From Bacteroidales bacterium UBA4231 (GTDB taxonomy: Bacteria > Bacteroidota > Bacteroidia > Bacteroidales > UBA932), in assembly GCA_002396335.1 (NCBI GenBank), contig DGXN01000026.1, positions 37,027 through 58,626 on the forward strand: 21,600 bases of DNA, given 5' to 3'. Shown here piece by piece: positions 5,904 through 15,495 of this stretch. Position numbers and translations under genes: made by a program. The notes under the pieces are model-generated. The model searched no databases, was not told the DNA's origin, and saw only the letters and a program-made list of their open reading frames with translations. Each line of letters begins with the position of its first letter. Within the stretch, counting starts at the first letter, position 1.

Positions 5904-8663
5904 CTATTTCTTAAAGACTACGTTGACAATGCGGCCAGGGACGACAATGACCTTGGCGATACTCATTTCGCCCACATACTGCGGGGTCTTTTCATGGGCG
6001 CGGACCTGAGCCTCCACCTCCGCAGGGGAAGAGGAAGCGCTGGCCTCCAGGAAGAAGCGGGTTTTTCCATTGAAGGAAACCGGATACTTGACGGTATTGT
6101 CGGCCGCCAGTTCACTCCGGTATTCGGGGAAGGTGGCGTATACGACGGACGACTCATGGCCCAGCTGGTGCCAGAGTTCCTCCGCAATGTGCGGGGCGAA
6201 CGGCGACAGCAGGATGGTCAGGGGCTCCAGTACAGCACGCTTTGAGCAGCTTCCCAGCTCATTCAGGGCAATCATGAAGGCCGATATGGTGGTATTGTAG
6301 GAGAAGTGCTCGATGTCCTCCTGCTCCTTGCCGATGAGCTTGTGCAGGGCTTTGAGCTCTTCCTTCGTGGGCTCCTCGTCGGTGACCAGCCATTTTTCGC
6401 GGTCCCAGAACAGTCGCCAGAATTTCTTGAGGAAACGGTTTACGCCGTCGATTCCCTTGGTGTCCCACGGCTTGGCCTGCTCGATGGGGCCCAGGAACAT
6501 CTCGTACAGGCGGAGGGTATCGGCACCGTAGGTGTCGCAGATCTTGTCCGGGTTCACGACATTGTACATGCTCTTGGACATCTTCTCAATGGCCCAGCCG
6601 CAGATGTATTCGCCGTTCTCCAGGATGAACTCGGCATTCTTGTAGTCCGGGCGCCAGGCGCGGAAGGCCGCCAGGTCCAGCCTGTCGTTGTACACGATAT
6701 TCACATCCACATGCACGGGAATGGTTTCGTACTGGTCCTTGAGGCCGGCCGACACGAACTTGTTGGTCCCCGGAATCAGATATACGAAGTTGGAACGGCC
6801 CTGGATCATGCCCTGGTTGATGAGTTTGCAGAAAGGTTCTTCCTCGCAGACATAGCCCAGGTCGAACAGGAACTTGTTCCAGAAACGGCTGTAGATCAGG
6901 TGACCGGTAGCATGCTCCGTACCGCCTACGTAAAGGTCCACATTGCGCCAGTATTCGTCGGCCTCCTTGGAGACCAGGCCTTCCGCGTTGTGGGGGTCCA
7001 TATAACGGAGATAGTAAGCGCTGGAACCGGCGAAACCGGGCATCGTGCTGGTTTCCAGCGGATAACCCTTGTAGGTCCAGTCTTTGGCGCGGGCCAGCGG
7101 CGGCTGACCGTCCTCCGTGGGCTTGTACTGGTCGATCTCCGGGAGGGTGAGCGGCAGGTCCGCAAAATCCACGGGTGTGGCGATTCCGTCCTTGTAATAG
7201 ATCGGGAAAGGTTCGCCCCAATAGCGCTGACGGGAGAAAATGGCGTCGCGGATACGGAAATTCACTTTCCGGCGGCCGATACCGTGCTTCTCCACATAGT
7301 CGATGGCTGCGGGAATCGCCTCCTTGACGGTGAGTCCGTTCAGGAAGCCGCTGTTGCACATGATGCCTTCTTTGGCGTCCAGGCTCTCCTCGGAGACGTC
7401 CGCTCCTTCGATGAGAGGGATGATGGGAAGGCCGAATTTCTTGGCAAAGGCATAATCCCTGCTGTCATGGGCGGGAACAGCCATGATGGCGCCCGTCCCG
7501 TAGCCTGAAAGCACGTATTCCGAAATCCAGACGGGGACTTTTTCACCGGTCAGCGGATTGATGCCGTAGGCACCGGAGAAAACGCCCGTAACCGCCTTGC
7601 CGGCGATCCTTTCGCGTTCGGTTTTCTTCTTCACCTGCTCCAGGTAAGCCTCGACGGCAGGTTTCTGGGAAGCCGATGTCAGTTTTTCCACCCATTCGCT
7701 TTCCGGAGCCAGGACCATGAAGGTGACGCCGAAGACCGTGTCGGCCCGGGTGGTGAAGATGGTGACATCGTGCTCCTGGCCGTCGCAGGTCACTTTAAAG
7801 ACCATTTCGGCCCCTTCGCTGCGACCGATCCAGTTGCGCTGCATTTCCTTGAGCGAGTCCGTCCAGTCCAGGTTCTCCAGGCCGTCCAGCAGGCGTGAAG
7901 CATAGGCCGACACGCGGAGCTGCCACTGGGTCATCTTTTTCTGAAAGACCGGATGGCCGCCCCGTTCGGAGAAGCCGTCCTTCACCTCGTCATTGGCCAG
8001 CACGGTTCCCAGGGCAGGGCACCAGTTGACGGTGCTTTCTCCCTGATAGGCGATACGGTAGTGCATGAGCACGTCGGCCTTTTCTTTTTCGCTGAAGGAT
8101 TTCCACTGAGCGGCCGTGAAGGCAGGGCCTTCACTGCAGGCCGCATTCACTGCGGCGCTGCCGCCCTGTTCAAAAGCCTGCACCAGTTCTTCGATGGGAC
8201 GGGCTTTCAGGAGGGTATTGTCGTACCAGGAGCCGAACATTTTCAGGAAGGCCCACTGGGTCCATTTGTAATAGTCGGGGTCCGACGTGCGGAATTCGCG
8301 GTCCCAGTCGAAGGAAAAACCAATCCGGTCCAGTTGTTCCCGGTAACGGGCCACATTGTCATGCGTGGTCTTTTCCGGATGCTGGCCGGTCTGGATGGCG
8401 TACTGCTCCGCAGGAAGGCCGAAGGCGTCATATCCCATCGGATGCAGCACGTTAAAGCCTTTCAGGCGCTTGTAGCGGGCGAAGATATCGCTGGCGATGT
8501 AGCCCAGCGGATGCCCCACATGAAGCCCTGCACCGCTCGGGTACGGGAACATGTCCAGCACATAGTATTTGGGTTTGGAGGCATCGGCCTCGGCGTGATA
8601 CGTCTTGTTTGCAGCCCACCAGGCCTGCCACTTTTTCTCAATCTCTAAAAAATTGTAATCCAT
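5904..8663 (-). CDS. leuS: Leucyl-tRNA synthetase
   Basis: Class I aminoacyl-tRNA synthetase that charges tRNA-Leu. The 919-residue protein has the HIGH-type motif HVGH at residues 48-51 inside [15 protein letters not shown], and the KMSKS motif at about 694-698. The editing (CP1) domain lies between, including the conserved [19 protein letters not shown] block, and an anticodon-binding domain follows ([15 protein letters not shown]). A roughly 60-residue insertion before KMSKS (containing [20 protein letters not shown]) is of the kind seen in Bacteroidota enzymes. The ATG overlaps the stop of the upstream M28-like/TonB gene by 1 nt (TAATG), so translation is probably coupled. It is unusual but not unheard of for a synthetase to sit behind envelope genes. 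Confidence 0.97.
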   Translation of the reverse strand: MDYNFLEIEKKWQAWWAANKTYHAEADASKPKYYVLDMFPYPSGAGLHVGHPLGYIASDIFARYKRLKGFNVLHPMGYDAFGLPAEQYAIQTGQHPEKTTHDNVARYREQLDRIGFSFDWDREFRTSDPDYYKWTQWAFLKMFGSWYDNTLLKARPIEELVQAFEQGGSAAVNAACSEGPAFTAAQWKSFSEKEKADVLMHYRIAYQGESTVNWCPALGTVLANDEVKDGFSERGGHPVFQKKMTQWQLRVSAYASRLLDGLENLDWTDSLKEMQRNWIGRSEGAEMVFKVTCDGQEHDVTIFTTRADTVFGVTFMVLAPESEWVEKLTSASQKPAVEAYLEQVKKKTERERIAGKAVTGVFSGAYGINPLTGEKVPVWISEYVLSGYGTGAIMAVPAHDSRDYAFAKKFGLPIIPLIEGADVSEESLDAKEGIMCNSGFLNGLTVKEAIPAAIDYVEKHGIGRRKVNFRIRDAIFSRQRYWGEPFPIYYKDGIATPVDFADLPLTLPEIDQYKPTEDGQPPLARAKDWTYKGYPLETSTMPGFAGSSAYYLRYMDPHNAEGLVSKEADEYWRNVDLYVGGTEHATGHLIYSRFWNKFLFDLGYVCEEEPFCKLINQGMIQGRSNFVYLIPGTNKFVSAGLKDQYETIPVHVDVNIVYNDRLDLAAFRAWRPDYKNAEFILENGEYICGWAIEKMSKSMYNVVNPDKICDTYGADTLRLYEMFLGPIEQAKPWDTKGIDGVNRFLKKFWRLFWDREKWLVTDEEPTKEELKALHKLIGKEQEDIEHFSYNTTISAFMIALNELGSCSKRAVLEPLTILLSPFAPHIAEELWHQLGHESSVVYATFPEYRSELAADNTVKYPVSFNGKTRFFLEASASSSPAEVEAQVRAHEKTPQYVGEMSIAKVIVVPGRIVNVVFKK

Positions 8664-10018
8664 TATTTGATCTTTACTCCGTTTATACCGAACGACCCGT
8701 CAGAATTCTTCTCCAGACGGAACTCCACAGCGATGGTCATGGCCACTTTACAACGTTTCCCGTGATGCCGCCCCGCCCGCCATTTGGGCGATGCGCTCAC
8801 AACCCGGACCGCCTCGTCATCCAGCAGCTGATGGACGCCGCGGACCACGGCCACTTCCGAAACCTGGCCTTTTTCATCAATCACGAAATTCACCAGCACA
8901 CGACCCTGGATACCGTTTTCGACAGCATATTTGGGATACTTGAGATACTGGTACACCCAGCGTTCCATGAAGATGCGCGGATCCGAAGAATTCAGGAACA
9001 TGGGTTTGGTATCTACGTCGCTGTAGGCATAGACGCCGGCCGGAGCCGGAGTCTCGCGGGTGGCGCTGTCATTGCGGAAGAGGGGACGCTGGCCGTTACA
9101 CAGGTGCTGGACATAGCTGTAAATGTATTCCAGCTCCTTTTCCATGCCTTCGAAATCGATGATATCGTAGGTGTCCCGACCGGTGTTGTGCTCAGGGTAT
9201 CGGCCCGTAGAGAACAGGACGGAGGGGATTTCCCTGTCATAGAAGACGGTATGGTCGGAGGGATAAGGCTCCTGGGTGGTCAGCGACGCCTGGACGGGGA
9301 GAAGTTCTCCCTGCAGGGCGTTCACGATGGTGTTCAAGTCTTCGTTGGAGGCCGTGTAGGCGGCGAAAGCGTCGCTCCCGCTGCCCAGCATGTCCAGGTT
9401 CACCATGGCGTCAATCTTGTCGGCATCCTTCTCAAATGCCCGGTTCAGAAAATACCAGGACCCGGCAAAGCTCTGGGCCGATGCGCCAAATCCCACCAGC
9501 AGCACGCTGCGCCGCAGAAGCGTCCGGGCATAGGAGAGTTTCTGCGCCAGTTCCAGGAGCATGGCCATTCCGGAAGCGTTGCCGTTGGCTCCGTAATAGA
9601 TGCGGCGGGTCGGCTCCGAATCGATGGTCAGGGTATCCATCCCCAGATTGTCCATTCGGGCGCCCACTACGATGTAATGGTCGTTCAGGGATTTGTCCCA
9701 GCCCTGAAGGAAACCCACCACGTTGGTGGAGAGCAGCGTGTCGGCGCCGGCGGCGATTTTGAATTCGCTCCCGGAGGTAAGGACATCGATGCCATACGCT
9801 TTCAGGCAGGAGGCCAGATAATCGGCCGCCATCCGTTCACCTTCACTGCCGGCTTTCCGGCCTTCCATCTGGGCACCGGAAAGATAGGAGACGTGTTCCT
9901 TGAAGGCGCGGACGGTTTCAGAGTCGTCCAGGTCTTCCAAAGGGGTACGGTATTGGGCATTAAGGGCCGTCGCTGCCAGCAGGGCAGCGGAAAAGGCGAT
10001 CAGTCGCTTAAATAACAT
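8663..10018 (-). CDS. Secreted M28-like domain fused to TonB C-terminal domain; metal site degenerate
   Basis: A 451-residue exported protein with a signal peptide at residues 1-22 ([22 protein letters not shown] is cut after the Ala-Gln region). It continues with an M28 aminopeptidase-like domain (about 35-305), a linker, and a TonB C-terminal domain (about 353-436, [20 protein letters not shown] onward). The fold landmarks of M28 are clear, but the metal-site residues are mostly gone. The usual His is Arg121 in GARMDNLG, the bridging Asp is Gly146 in GANGNASG, and the Glu-Glu pair is Ser180-Ala181. Asp209 (NLDM) and His256 (SDH) remain. I infer a non-catalytic binding protein. The ATG at 10018 overlaps the SPOR gene stop by 1 nt; a frame extending to 10117 would run inside that gene and lacks a signal peptide at its start. 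Confidence 0.85.
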   Translation of the reverse strand: MLFKRLIAFSAALLAATALNAQYRTPLEDLDDSETVRAFKEHVSYLSGAQMEGRKAGSEGERMAADYLASCLKAYGIDVLTSGSEFKIAAGADTLLSTNVVGFLQGWDKSLNDHYIVVGARMDNLGMDTLTIDSEPTRRIYYGANGNASGMAMLLELAQKLSYARTLLRRSVLLVGFGASAQSFAGSWYFLNRAFEKDADKIDAMVNLDMLGSGSDAFAAYTASNEDLNTIVNALQGELLPVQASLTTQEPYPSDHTVFYDREIPSVLFSTGRYPEHNTGRDTYDIIDFEGMEKELEYIYSYVQHLCNGQRPLFRNDSATRETPAPAGVYAYSDVDTKPMFLNSSDPRIFMERWVYQYLKYPKYAVENGIQGRVLVNFVIDEKGQVSEVAVVRGVHQLLDDEAVRVVSASPKWRAGRHHGKRCKVAMTIAVEFRLEKNSDGSFGINGVKIK

Positions 10019-10545
10019 CAGTCGTTCACAAGAATCCAGCCGTCTTCGGGACAGACATCCGTCCCCCGAAGCCGCTTGAGGGTTTTCAGCGTTTGGTTCA
10101 AATCGTCGGAAGGGCATACCGACACGGCCAGCAGCCCGTTCCGGAAGCTGATGATTGTAGCCGTGTAACCCGCAGCGTTGCAGGCTTTTAGCTTACGTTC
10201 GGCATACGCGCGGTTGCGGAAGGCGCCCACGACGATGCAATACTTGGTGTCCAGTTTGGTGGTGAACAGGCCGCCCAGTTTGGACGGGTTCAAAACGGTT
10301 CCTTTGGCCTGCGACAGGGAATCCAGCAGATGGGCTTCCAGACGGGCCATGGAATCGGCCAAAGCCTGTTTGGCTTGTTCCATCGAATCCAGCACGGCCT
10401 GGTGGCGGGCCTCTTCGGCGGCGATCTTTTCCTTCCGGATGGTCTCAACCTGGGCCGATGTGGGGCGCCCGGCCAGCGTGCGGATAAAGTCACAGCCGGT
10501 AACCGACAGCAGCAGGACTGCCAGCAATATGAGGGTCTTTTTCAT
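10018..10545 (-). CDS. SPOR-domain lipoprotein
   Basis: A 175-residue predicted lipoprotein with lipobox SVTGC and lipidated Cys18. It has an alanine/glutamate-rich helical segment (about residues 35-85, likely coiled coil) and a C-terminal SPOR domain from about 102 (TKYCIVVGAFRNRAYAERKL onward). SPOR domains bind denuded septal peptidoglycan, so a cell-envelope or division role is likely. I chose the ATG at 10545 because it has the signal peptide immediately and an excellent Shine-Dalgarno, AAGGAGG at 10554-10560, 8 nt away. A start at 10569 would overlap the -7 box. It is the first gene of the unit continuing into the M28-like/TonB gene, leuS and the YitT gene. Asp at position +2 after the Cys does not by itself tell the final membrane in this phylum. 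Confidence 0.87.
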   Translation of the reverse strand: MKKTLILLAVLLLSVTGCDFIRTLAGRPTSAQVETIRKEKIAAEEARHQAVLDSMEQAKQALADSMARLEAHLLDSLSQAKGTVLNPSKLGGLFTTKLDTKYCIVVGAFRNRAYAERKLKACNAAGYTATIISFRNGLLAVSVCPSDDLNQTLKTLKRLRGTDVCPEDGWILVND

Positions 10546-10553
10546 ACAATCAT

Positions 10554-10574
10554 CCTCCTTAAACTGCAAAAATA
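10554..10574 (-). promoter_or_regulatory. -7 box and strong ribosome binding site of the SPOR-leuS unit
   Basis: On the minus strand TATTTTTG lies at 10567-10574, followed 6 nt later by the perfect Shine-Dalgarno AAGGAGG at 10554-10560, which is 8 nt before the ATG. The total leader is 21 nt. It is the only strong Shine-Dalgarno I found in the window. Confidence 0.65.
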
Positions 10575-10607
10575 CGTTTTTTCCAAAATCAAGCCAAATA
10601 AAAATAC

Positions 10608-10615
10608 TATATTTG
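10608..10615 (+). promoter_or_regulatory. -7 box of phoH, 7 nt from the start codon
   Basis: TATATTTG on the plus strand, ending 7 nt before the phoH ATG. No convincing -33 element at the standard spacing. With the divergent SPOR-gene box at 10567-10574 it makes a compact 77-nt two-way promoter region. Confidence 0.6.
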
Positions 10616-10622
10616 TATCTGT

Positions 10623-11585
10623 ATGAAAAAAACCGTCAAGCTGGAAGCCATCGACCCCATCGAAATCTATGGAGTCGGCAATATGATTCTCTTGGAATTC
10701 TGCTCCTATTTCCCGCACCTGAAAGTGGTCGCCCGGGGAAACGAGCTCATTCTGGAAGGCAGTGAAAGTGACATTGCCGAGTTCAACATCCGTTTCGCAG
10801 AACTCATCGACCGCCGTCACCACAAGATGAACCTTACCGTTTACGACGTAGAGGACATCTTCTCCGGCACCGGAGGCGCCCACAGCCGCCCCACCGGGGA
10901 GGCCGTCATCGTCCACGGCACAGACGGAAAACCCATCCGGGCCCGGAACAAAACCCAGCAGGACCTCGTAAAAGCCTATTTCGAGAACGACCTGGTCTTC
11001 GCCGTCGGCCCTGCCGGAACCGGCAAAACCTATATGGCCATCGCGCTGGCCGTCCGCGCTCTGAAGAACCGCGAGATCAAGCGCATCATCCTCACCCGCC
11101 CCGCCGTAGAAGCCGGCGAACGCCTGGGCTTCCTTCCGGGAGACTTGAAAGAAAAACTGGATCCCTATCTCCAGCCGCTGTACGACGCCCTTTCCGACAT
11201 GATTCCCTCGAAGCGACTTCAGGAATTCATGAACGAAGGAACCATCCAGATCGCTCCCCTCGCCTATATGCGCGGCCGCACCCTGGACAAAGCCTGCGTC
11301 ATCCTGGACGAGGCCCAGAACACCAACCTGGGCCAGCTCAAGATGTTCCTCACCCGCATGGGCATGAGCGCCAAGTTCATCGTCACCGGCGACGCCACCC
11401 AGGTGGACCTTCCCCGCAAAGAAGACAGCGGTCTTCTGGCCGGCATCCGTATCCTGGAAGGCATCAAGGGCATCTCGGTCATCCGCTTCACCAGCGACGA
11501 CATCGTCCGCCACCCGCTGGTCACCAAAATCGTAAAAGCCTTCGACCGGAAACCGGCCGAAGGCAATCAAACTTCAGAAAAATAG
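10623..11585 (+). CDS. phoH: PhoH-family ATPase (YbeZ type)
   Basis: A 320-residue cytoplasmic P-loop ATPase of the PhoH/YbeZ family, linked in other bacteria to RNA metabolism and ribosome maturation, often next to ybeY (not visible here). An N-terminal KH-like region of about 100 residues is followed by the PhoH domain. This holds Walker A GPAGTGKT at 129-136, the block LTRPAVEAGERLGFLPGD at 157-174, Walker B VILDEAQN with Asp229-Glu230, and the GDATQVDLP sensor segment. The size is typical. It starts 7 nt after a -7 box and ends 9 nt from the convergent TPR gene, so the two transcripts may overlap at their 3' ends. Confidence 0.94.
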   Translation: MKKTVKLEAIDPIEIYGVGNMILLEFCSYFPHLKVVARGNELILEGSESDIAEFNIRFAELIDRRHHKMNLTVYDVEDIFSGTGGAHSRPTGEAVIVHGTDGKPIRARNKTQQDLVKAYFENDLVFAVGPAGTGKTYMAIALAVRALKNREIKRIILTRPAVEAGERLGFLPGDLKEKLDPYLQPLYDALSDMIPSKRLQEFMNEGTIQIAPLAYMRGRTLDKACVILDEAQNTNLGQLKMFLTRMGMSAKFIVTGDATQVDLPRKEDSGLLAGIRILEGIKGISVIRFTSDDIVRHPLVTKIVKAFDRKPAEGNQTSEK

Positions 11586-11594
11586 CGCTTTCGC

Positions 11595-12899
11595 TTACTC
11601 GCCGTTCACGATGGCGTTCCACTTCTCGTAGCCAGCCTGGTACTTGCTGTCCACGCTGCGGAGCTGGAAGTTCAGGCGCTTCAGATAGTCGGCGGCAGCG
11701 GCTTTCACCTCGGGGATGGTGCTCACTTCGTAGCACTTCTCGAAGGGAGCGATGGCAGACTCGTACACCTCGGTGAGTTTGGCGCTCAGCTCATCGTACT
11801 TTTTCCACTCGCGGACATCCAGGGCGTTCATCTCGTCTACAATGGCCTCACCCTTCTTGAGGGCGATGTTGGCCTTTCCGTAGTATGCCATGTCATAATT
11901 CTCGTCAATCTTGAGGGCCTGCTCGTAAGCGGCGAGGGCCTTGTCAAAATCTTTGATACCGGCATAGATGTTACCTTCTACGTAGAAGAGGGACGGGTTG
12001 TCGGGCATGGCCTTCTTGGCTTCGTCCAGCAGCTCCACGATCTTGGCGGGATCCTCTTTGGTCTGCAGGTACAGGTTGATGAGGCTGGTCAGGATGGAGG
12101 CGTTGTCGGGATAGGCGGTGAGACCGGTGGCCAGGTAATTCTTGGCGGCCAGGGTGTCGGCCTTGGCGAGGGCGCACTCGGAAAGGTTGGCATAGATGTT
12201 ACCCTCGGAGGTATAACCGTTGGCAAGGCACTTGTTGAAGTATTCCTCTGCGCGGGTGTAGTTCTTGGTAGCTACGGCTGTGAAAGCGGTGTTATAGGTG
12301 GCATCATCGTTCTTGACGGAGCAAGGAGCGGTGGAAGCTACGTCGGAAGCACCCTTGAACAGGTCGCTGGCTTTGGCAAGGTCGCCGAGCTGGTAGGCGG
12401 TGAAAGCGTCGTTGTAGTAGTTGTTGGCAATCTCCTGGAGCTTGGGATCGATATCCTTCTCCTTGGCACCCAGTTCGAAAGCCTTCACATATGCTTTGGC
12501 AGCTTCACCCAGAATGTCTCCGGGAACGGAGGGGTGCGTCACTTCCACGATAGCCAGCACGCCGGCCTCGTTGAAGTAAACATTGACGTGGGAGAGTTCG
12601 TGTTTCTCGAAGTTCTGGCCGTCCAAGACAACGGAGGACACGGAAGCGGGCTGCTCCTTGTTCATCATGGCGAAGGTGGCCTTGTCGATGCCGGGCGCAA
12701 TGTTGGCGATAGGATTGGCATAAGCGGCCATGTACGCCTTGGCAAGGTTCATCCAAGTGCCGGATTTGGTGGCTTTCTTGGCATCCTGAGCGGCGGCAAG
12801 GGCTTTGTCAACAGCCTTCTGCATTTCTGCGTCGGGCTTCTGAGCATACGCTACCTGCAGGGTGCAGGCAAGAGCGAGAGCGAGAAATAACTTTTTCAT
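11595..12899 (-). CDS. Secreted tetratricopeptide-repeat protein
   Basis: A 434-residue protein with a signal peptide (MKKLFLALALACTLQVAYA, cut before Gln20) and no lipobox, so probably periplasmic. The C-terminal two-thirds is built of TPR units; the clearest are around AEEYFNKCLANGY, LSECALAKADTLAAKNYLAT, and the textbook unit FDKALAAYEQALKIDENYDMAYYGKA. The N-terminal part (about 20-150) has a repetitive Ala/Lys-rich helix and a segment I do not recognise. TPR proteins are binding scaffolds; the partner is unknown. The start is 5 nt after the gyrA stop with no own promoter visible, so it should be transcribed with gyrA. A gyrA-TPR order is, as I recall, shared by other Bacteroidales. Confidence 0.88.
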   Translation of the reverse strand: MKKLFLALALACTLQVAYAQKPDAEMQKAVDKALAAAQDAKKATKSGTWMNLAKAYMAAYANPIANIAPGIDKATFAMMNKEQPASVSSVVLDGQNFEKHELSHVNVYFNEAGVLAIVEVTHPSVPGDILGEAAKAYVKAFELGAKEKDIDPKLQEIANNYYNDAFTAYQLGDLAKASDLFKGASDVASTAPCSVKNDDATYNTAFTAVATKNYTRAEEYFNKCLANGYTSEGNIYANLSECALAKADTLAAKNYLATGLTAYPDNASILTSLINLYLQTKEDPAKIVELLDEAKKAMPDNPSLFYVEGNIYAGIKDFDKALAAYEQALKIDENYDMAYYGKANIALKKGEAIVDEMNALDVREWKKYDELSAKLTEVYESAIAPFEKCYEVSTIPEVKAAAADYLKRLNFQLRSVDSKYQAGYEKWNAIVNGE

Positions 12900-12904
12900 A
12901 CTAT

Positions 12905-15433
12905 TTAAGAATTAACAATTTCTTCTTCCTGTTGCTGTTCTTCTTCATGAGTCACAACCGAAACGGCGGCAATAGAGTCTCCTTCCCGGATGTTAATGAG
13001 CTTGACGCCCTGGGTAGCACGTCCGGCAACGCGGATGGTACTTACGGGCATGCGGATGGTCATTCCACTCCGGCAGATGATCATCAGGTCATCGTCGTCG
13101 GTGACATTTTTGATAGCCACCAGCTTGCCGGTCTTTTCGGTGATGTTGAGGGTTCTGACACCCTTGGCACCACGGGAGGTCTGACGGTAGTCCATCGGGT
13201 CTGAGCGTTTGCCGAAACCATTCTCGGAGACGGCCAGCACCTGGTGCTTCGCTACGTCGTCGGCCTGTGGGTCCTGGCAGACGACACCCACCACAAAATC
13301 ATCTTCATCAAGATTGATGCCACGGACGCCGGTGGAGGTACGGCCCATGCCGCGGACCTCGTTTTCGTCAAAGCGGACACAGCGGCCGCCGTTGGCTGCA
13401 ATCATCACATTACAGCGGCCGTTGGTGAGGATGGCTTCCAGCAGTTCGTCGTCCTCACGGATGTTGATGGCATTGACGCCGTTGGTGCGGGGACGGGAGT
13501 AGGCTTCCAGGGAAGTCTTCTTCACGACACCCTTGCGGGTAACCATCATGATGAAGTTATTGTTGATGAAATCCTCGTCTTTCAGGGTCTTGACATTGAT
13601 GTATGCCTTGACGCTGTCGTCGGGGTCGATCATCAGGATGTTCTGGATGGCGCGGCCCTTGGACGTACGGTTGCCTTCCGGAATCTCGTACACTTTGAGC
13701 CAGTAGCACTTGCCCTTCTGGGTGAACAGGAGCATGGTGCTGTGGGTATTGGCGATGTAGATATGCTCGATGAAATCTTCATCGCGGGTGGCGCTGCCCT
13801 TCATGCCCACGCCGCCGCGGTTCTGCGTGCGGAATTCCGTGAGCGGGGTGCGCTTGATGTAGCCCAGGTGGGAGATGGTGATGACCTGGTCTTCGTCGGC
13901 ATAGAAGTCCTCGGGGTTGAATTCGTCGTCGGCGAGGGTGATTTCGGTGCGGCGGGGATCGCCGTAGCGGGCCTTGAGGTCCTGCGTTTCCGACTTGATG
14001 ACGCCGAACTGCTCCTCTACGGAGCCCAGGATCTGGAGGCAGCGCTCGATGAAGCGCATGAGGTCGTCGTATTCGTTGCGGAGCTTTTCACGGTCCAGGC
14101 CGGTGAGCTGGCCCAGGGTAAGGGCGATAATGGCGGCCGACTGAGGCTCGGTGAATCCGTAACGTTCCTGAAGCATCTGCTTGGCGTCGTCGCGGTTCTT
14201 GGTTTCGTAACGGATGATGTGGACAATCTCGTCGATGATGTCCATGGCTTTCAGCAGGCCTTCCAGGATGTGGGCGCGCTTCTGGGCTTTTTCCAGTTCG
14301 AACTGCGTGCGGCGAACGACCACCTCATGGCGGAAGTCCACGAATTCCTTGATGATCTCCTTGAGGGTGAGCGTACGGGGACGGCCTTTCACCAGGGCGA
14401 CATTGTTAAAGGAGAAACTGCTCTGGAGCGGGCTGAGCTTGAACAGCAAATTCAGCACGACGCCGGAATTGGTACCCTGCTTGAGGCGGATGACGACGCG
14501 GGTTTCGCCGCGGGAGCTTTCGTCATTGATGTAGGAGATGCCTTCCACCTTCTTCTCGTCGGCAAGCTGGGCGATCTTTTCGATCATTTCCCGCTTGTTC
14601 ACCATATAGGGGATTTCGGTGACGACGATAGTCTCGCGGCCTTTGTCATCCACTTCGATTTCCGTCTTGGAACGGATGACCACGCGGCCGCGGCCGGTTT
14701 CATAGGCTTCCTTGATGCCGCCTTTGCCCATCACGATACCGCCGGTGGGGAAATCCGGACCTTTGATGTACTGCATGAGCTCGTCCGTGGTGATTTCCGG
14801 GTTGTCGATGTAGGCGCAGATTGCGTCGCAGCACTCGCCCAGGTTGTGGGGCGCCATGTTGGTAGCCATGCCTACGGCAATGCCGGAGGCACCGTTCAGC
14901 AGCAGGAGGGGGGCTTTGGTGGGGAGGACAGTGGGCTCTTCGAGCGTGTCGTCGAAGTTCAGGGTCATGTCCACGGTGTTCTTGTCCATGTCGGCGAGGA
15001 CATCCTCGGCCATGCGCTGGAGCTTGGCTTCCGTGTATCGCATGGCGGCAGGAGAATCGCCGTCCACGCTGCCGAAGTTGCCCTGGCCTTTCACCAGCGG
15101 GTAACGCTGGTTCCATTCCTGGCCCAGGCGGACCATGGCGTCGTATACGCTGGAGTCTCCGTGCGGGTGATACTTACCCATCACTTCACCCACGATACGG
15201 GCGCTCTTCTTGGTCTGTCCGCCGTAACTCAGGCCCATGTTGTCCATGCCGAACAGAACGCGTCGCTGAACGGGTTTAAGGCCGTCCCGGGCATCCGGAA
15301 GGGCACGCGAAACGATCACCGACATTGAGTAGTCAATGTAGGCGGTGCGCATTTCGTGGTCTATCTCCACTTGCTCGATGTATCCGGTTTCCTGGATGGG
15401 CTCGAGCGGATTCTTCTCTTCGTTGTTATCCAT
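12905..15433 (-). CDS. gyrA: DNA gyrase subunit A
   Basis: Type II topoisomerase subunit that cleaves and rejoins DNA during negative supercoiling. The 842-residue protein has the winged-helix/cleavage domain with catalytic Tyr133 in [10 protein letters not shown]. The quinolone-resistance region [10 protein letters not shown] places Ser94 and Asp98 at the E. coli Ser83 and Asp87 positions, both susceptible-type residues. A C-terminal beta-pinwheel begins near residue 515 with repeated units such as RGVGMKG-like and [13 protein letters not shown] blades. The GyrA box at 537-543 reads QNRGGVG, lacking two of the usual basic residues. The N-terminus and length favour GyrA over ParC, but the box makes a check reasonable. 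The acidic, Gln/Glu-rich tail (EEEQQQEEE) is typical. A -7 box lies 26 nt upstream of the start and the TPR gene follows. Confidence 0.93.
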   Translation of the reverse strand: MDNNEEKNPLEPIQETGYIEQVEIDHEMRTAYIDYSMSVIVSRALPDARDGLKPVQRRVLFGMDNMGLSYGGQTKKSARIVGEVMGKYHPHGDSSVYDAMVRLGQEWNQRYPLVKGQGNFGSVDGDSPAAMRYTEAKLQRMAEDVLADMDKNTVDMTLNFDDTLEEPTVLPTKAPLLLLNGASGIAVGMATNMAPHNLGECCDAICAYIDNPEITTDELMQYIKGPDFPTGGIVMGKGGIKEAYETGRGRVVIRSKTEIEVDDKGRETIVVTEIPYMVNKREMIEKIAQLADEKKVEGISYINDESSRGETRVVIRLKQGTNSGVVLNLLFKLSPLQSSFSFNNVALVKGRPRTLTLKEIIKEFVDFRHEVVVRRTQFELEKAQKRAHILEGLLKAMDIIDEIVHIIRYETKNRDDAKQMLQERYGFTEPQSAAIIALTLGQLTGLDREKLRNEYDDLMRFIERCLQILGSVEEQFGVIKSETQDLKARYGDPRRTEITLADDEFNPEDFYADEDQVITISHLGYIKRTPLTEFRTQNRGGVGMKGSATRDEDFIEHIYIANTHSTMLLFTQKGKCYWLKVYEIPEGNRTSKGRAIQNILMIDPDDSVKAYINVKTLKDEDFINNNFIMMVTRKGVVKKTSLEAYSRPRTNGVNAINIREDDELLEAILTNGRCNVMIAANGGRCVRFDENEVRGMGRTSTGVRGINLDEDDFVVGVVCQDPQADDVAKHQVLAVSENGFGKRSDPMDYRQTSRGAKGVRTLNITEKTGKLVAIKNVTDDDDLMIICRSGMTIRMPVSTIRVAGRATQGVKLINIREGDSIAAVSVVTHEEEQQQEEEIVNS

Positions 15434-15459
15434 TTTTCTTATCTCTCATTATAAACATA

Positions 15460-15467
15460 CAAAGATA
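15460..15467 (-). promoter_or_regulatory. -7 box of gyrA
   Basis: Perfect TATCTTTG on the minus strand with a 26-nt A/T-rich leader to the gyrA ATG. No good -33 element is seen in the preceding T-rich run. Confidence 0.6.
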
Positions 15468-15495
15468 AGAAAAAAAATTGAATTTCCGAGGGGAT

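Noticed and set aside
10019..10117. Longer start for the M28-like/TonB protein
   Set aside because: It would place 33 charged residues before a clear signal peptide and lies within the SPOR gene; the ATG at 10018 gives a standard coupled overlap.
13244..15328. Open frame of 694 codons on the plus strand opposite gyrA
   Set aside because: Mirror of the strongly conserved gyrA gene; the product is rich in V, G, H, D repeats with no family, no promoter and no start signal. A product of codon bias in GC-rich DNA.
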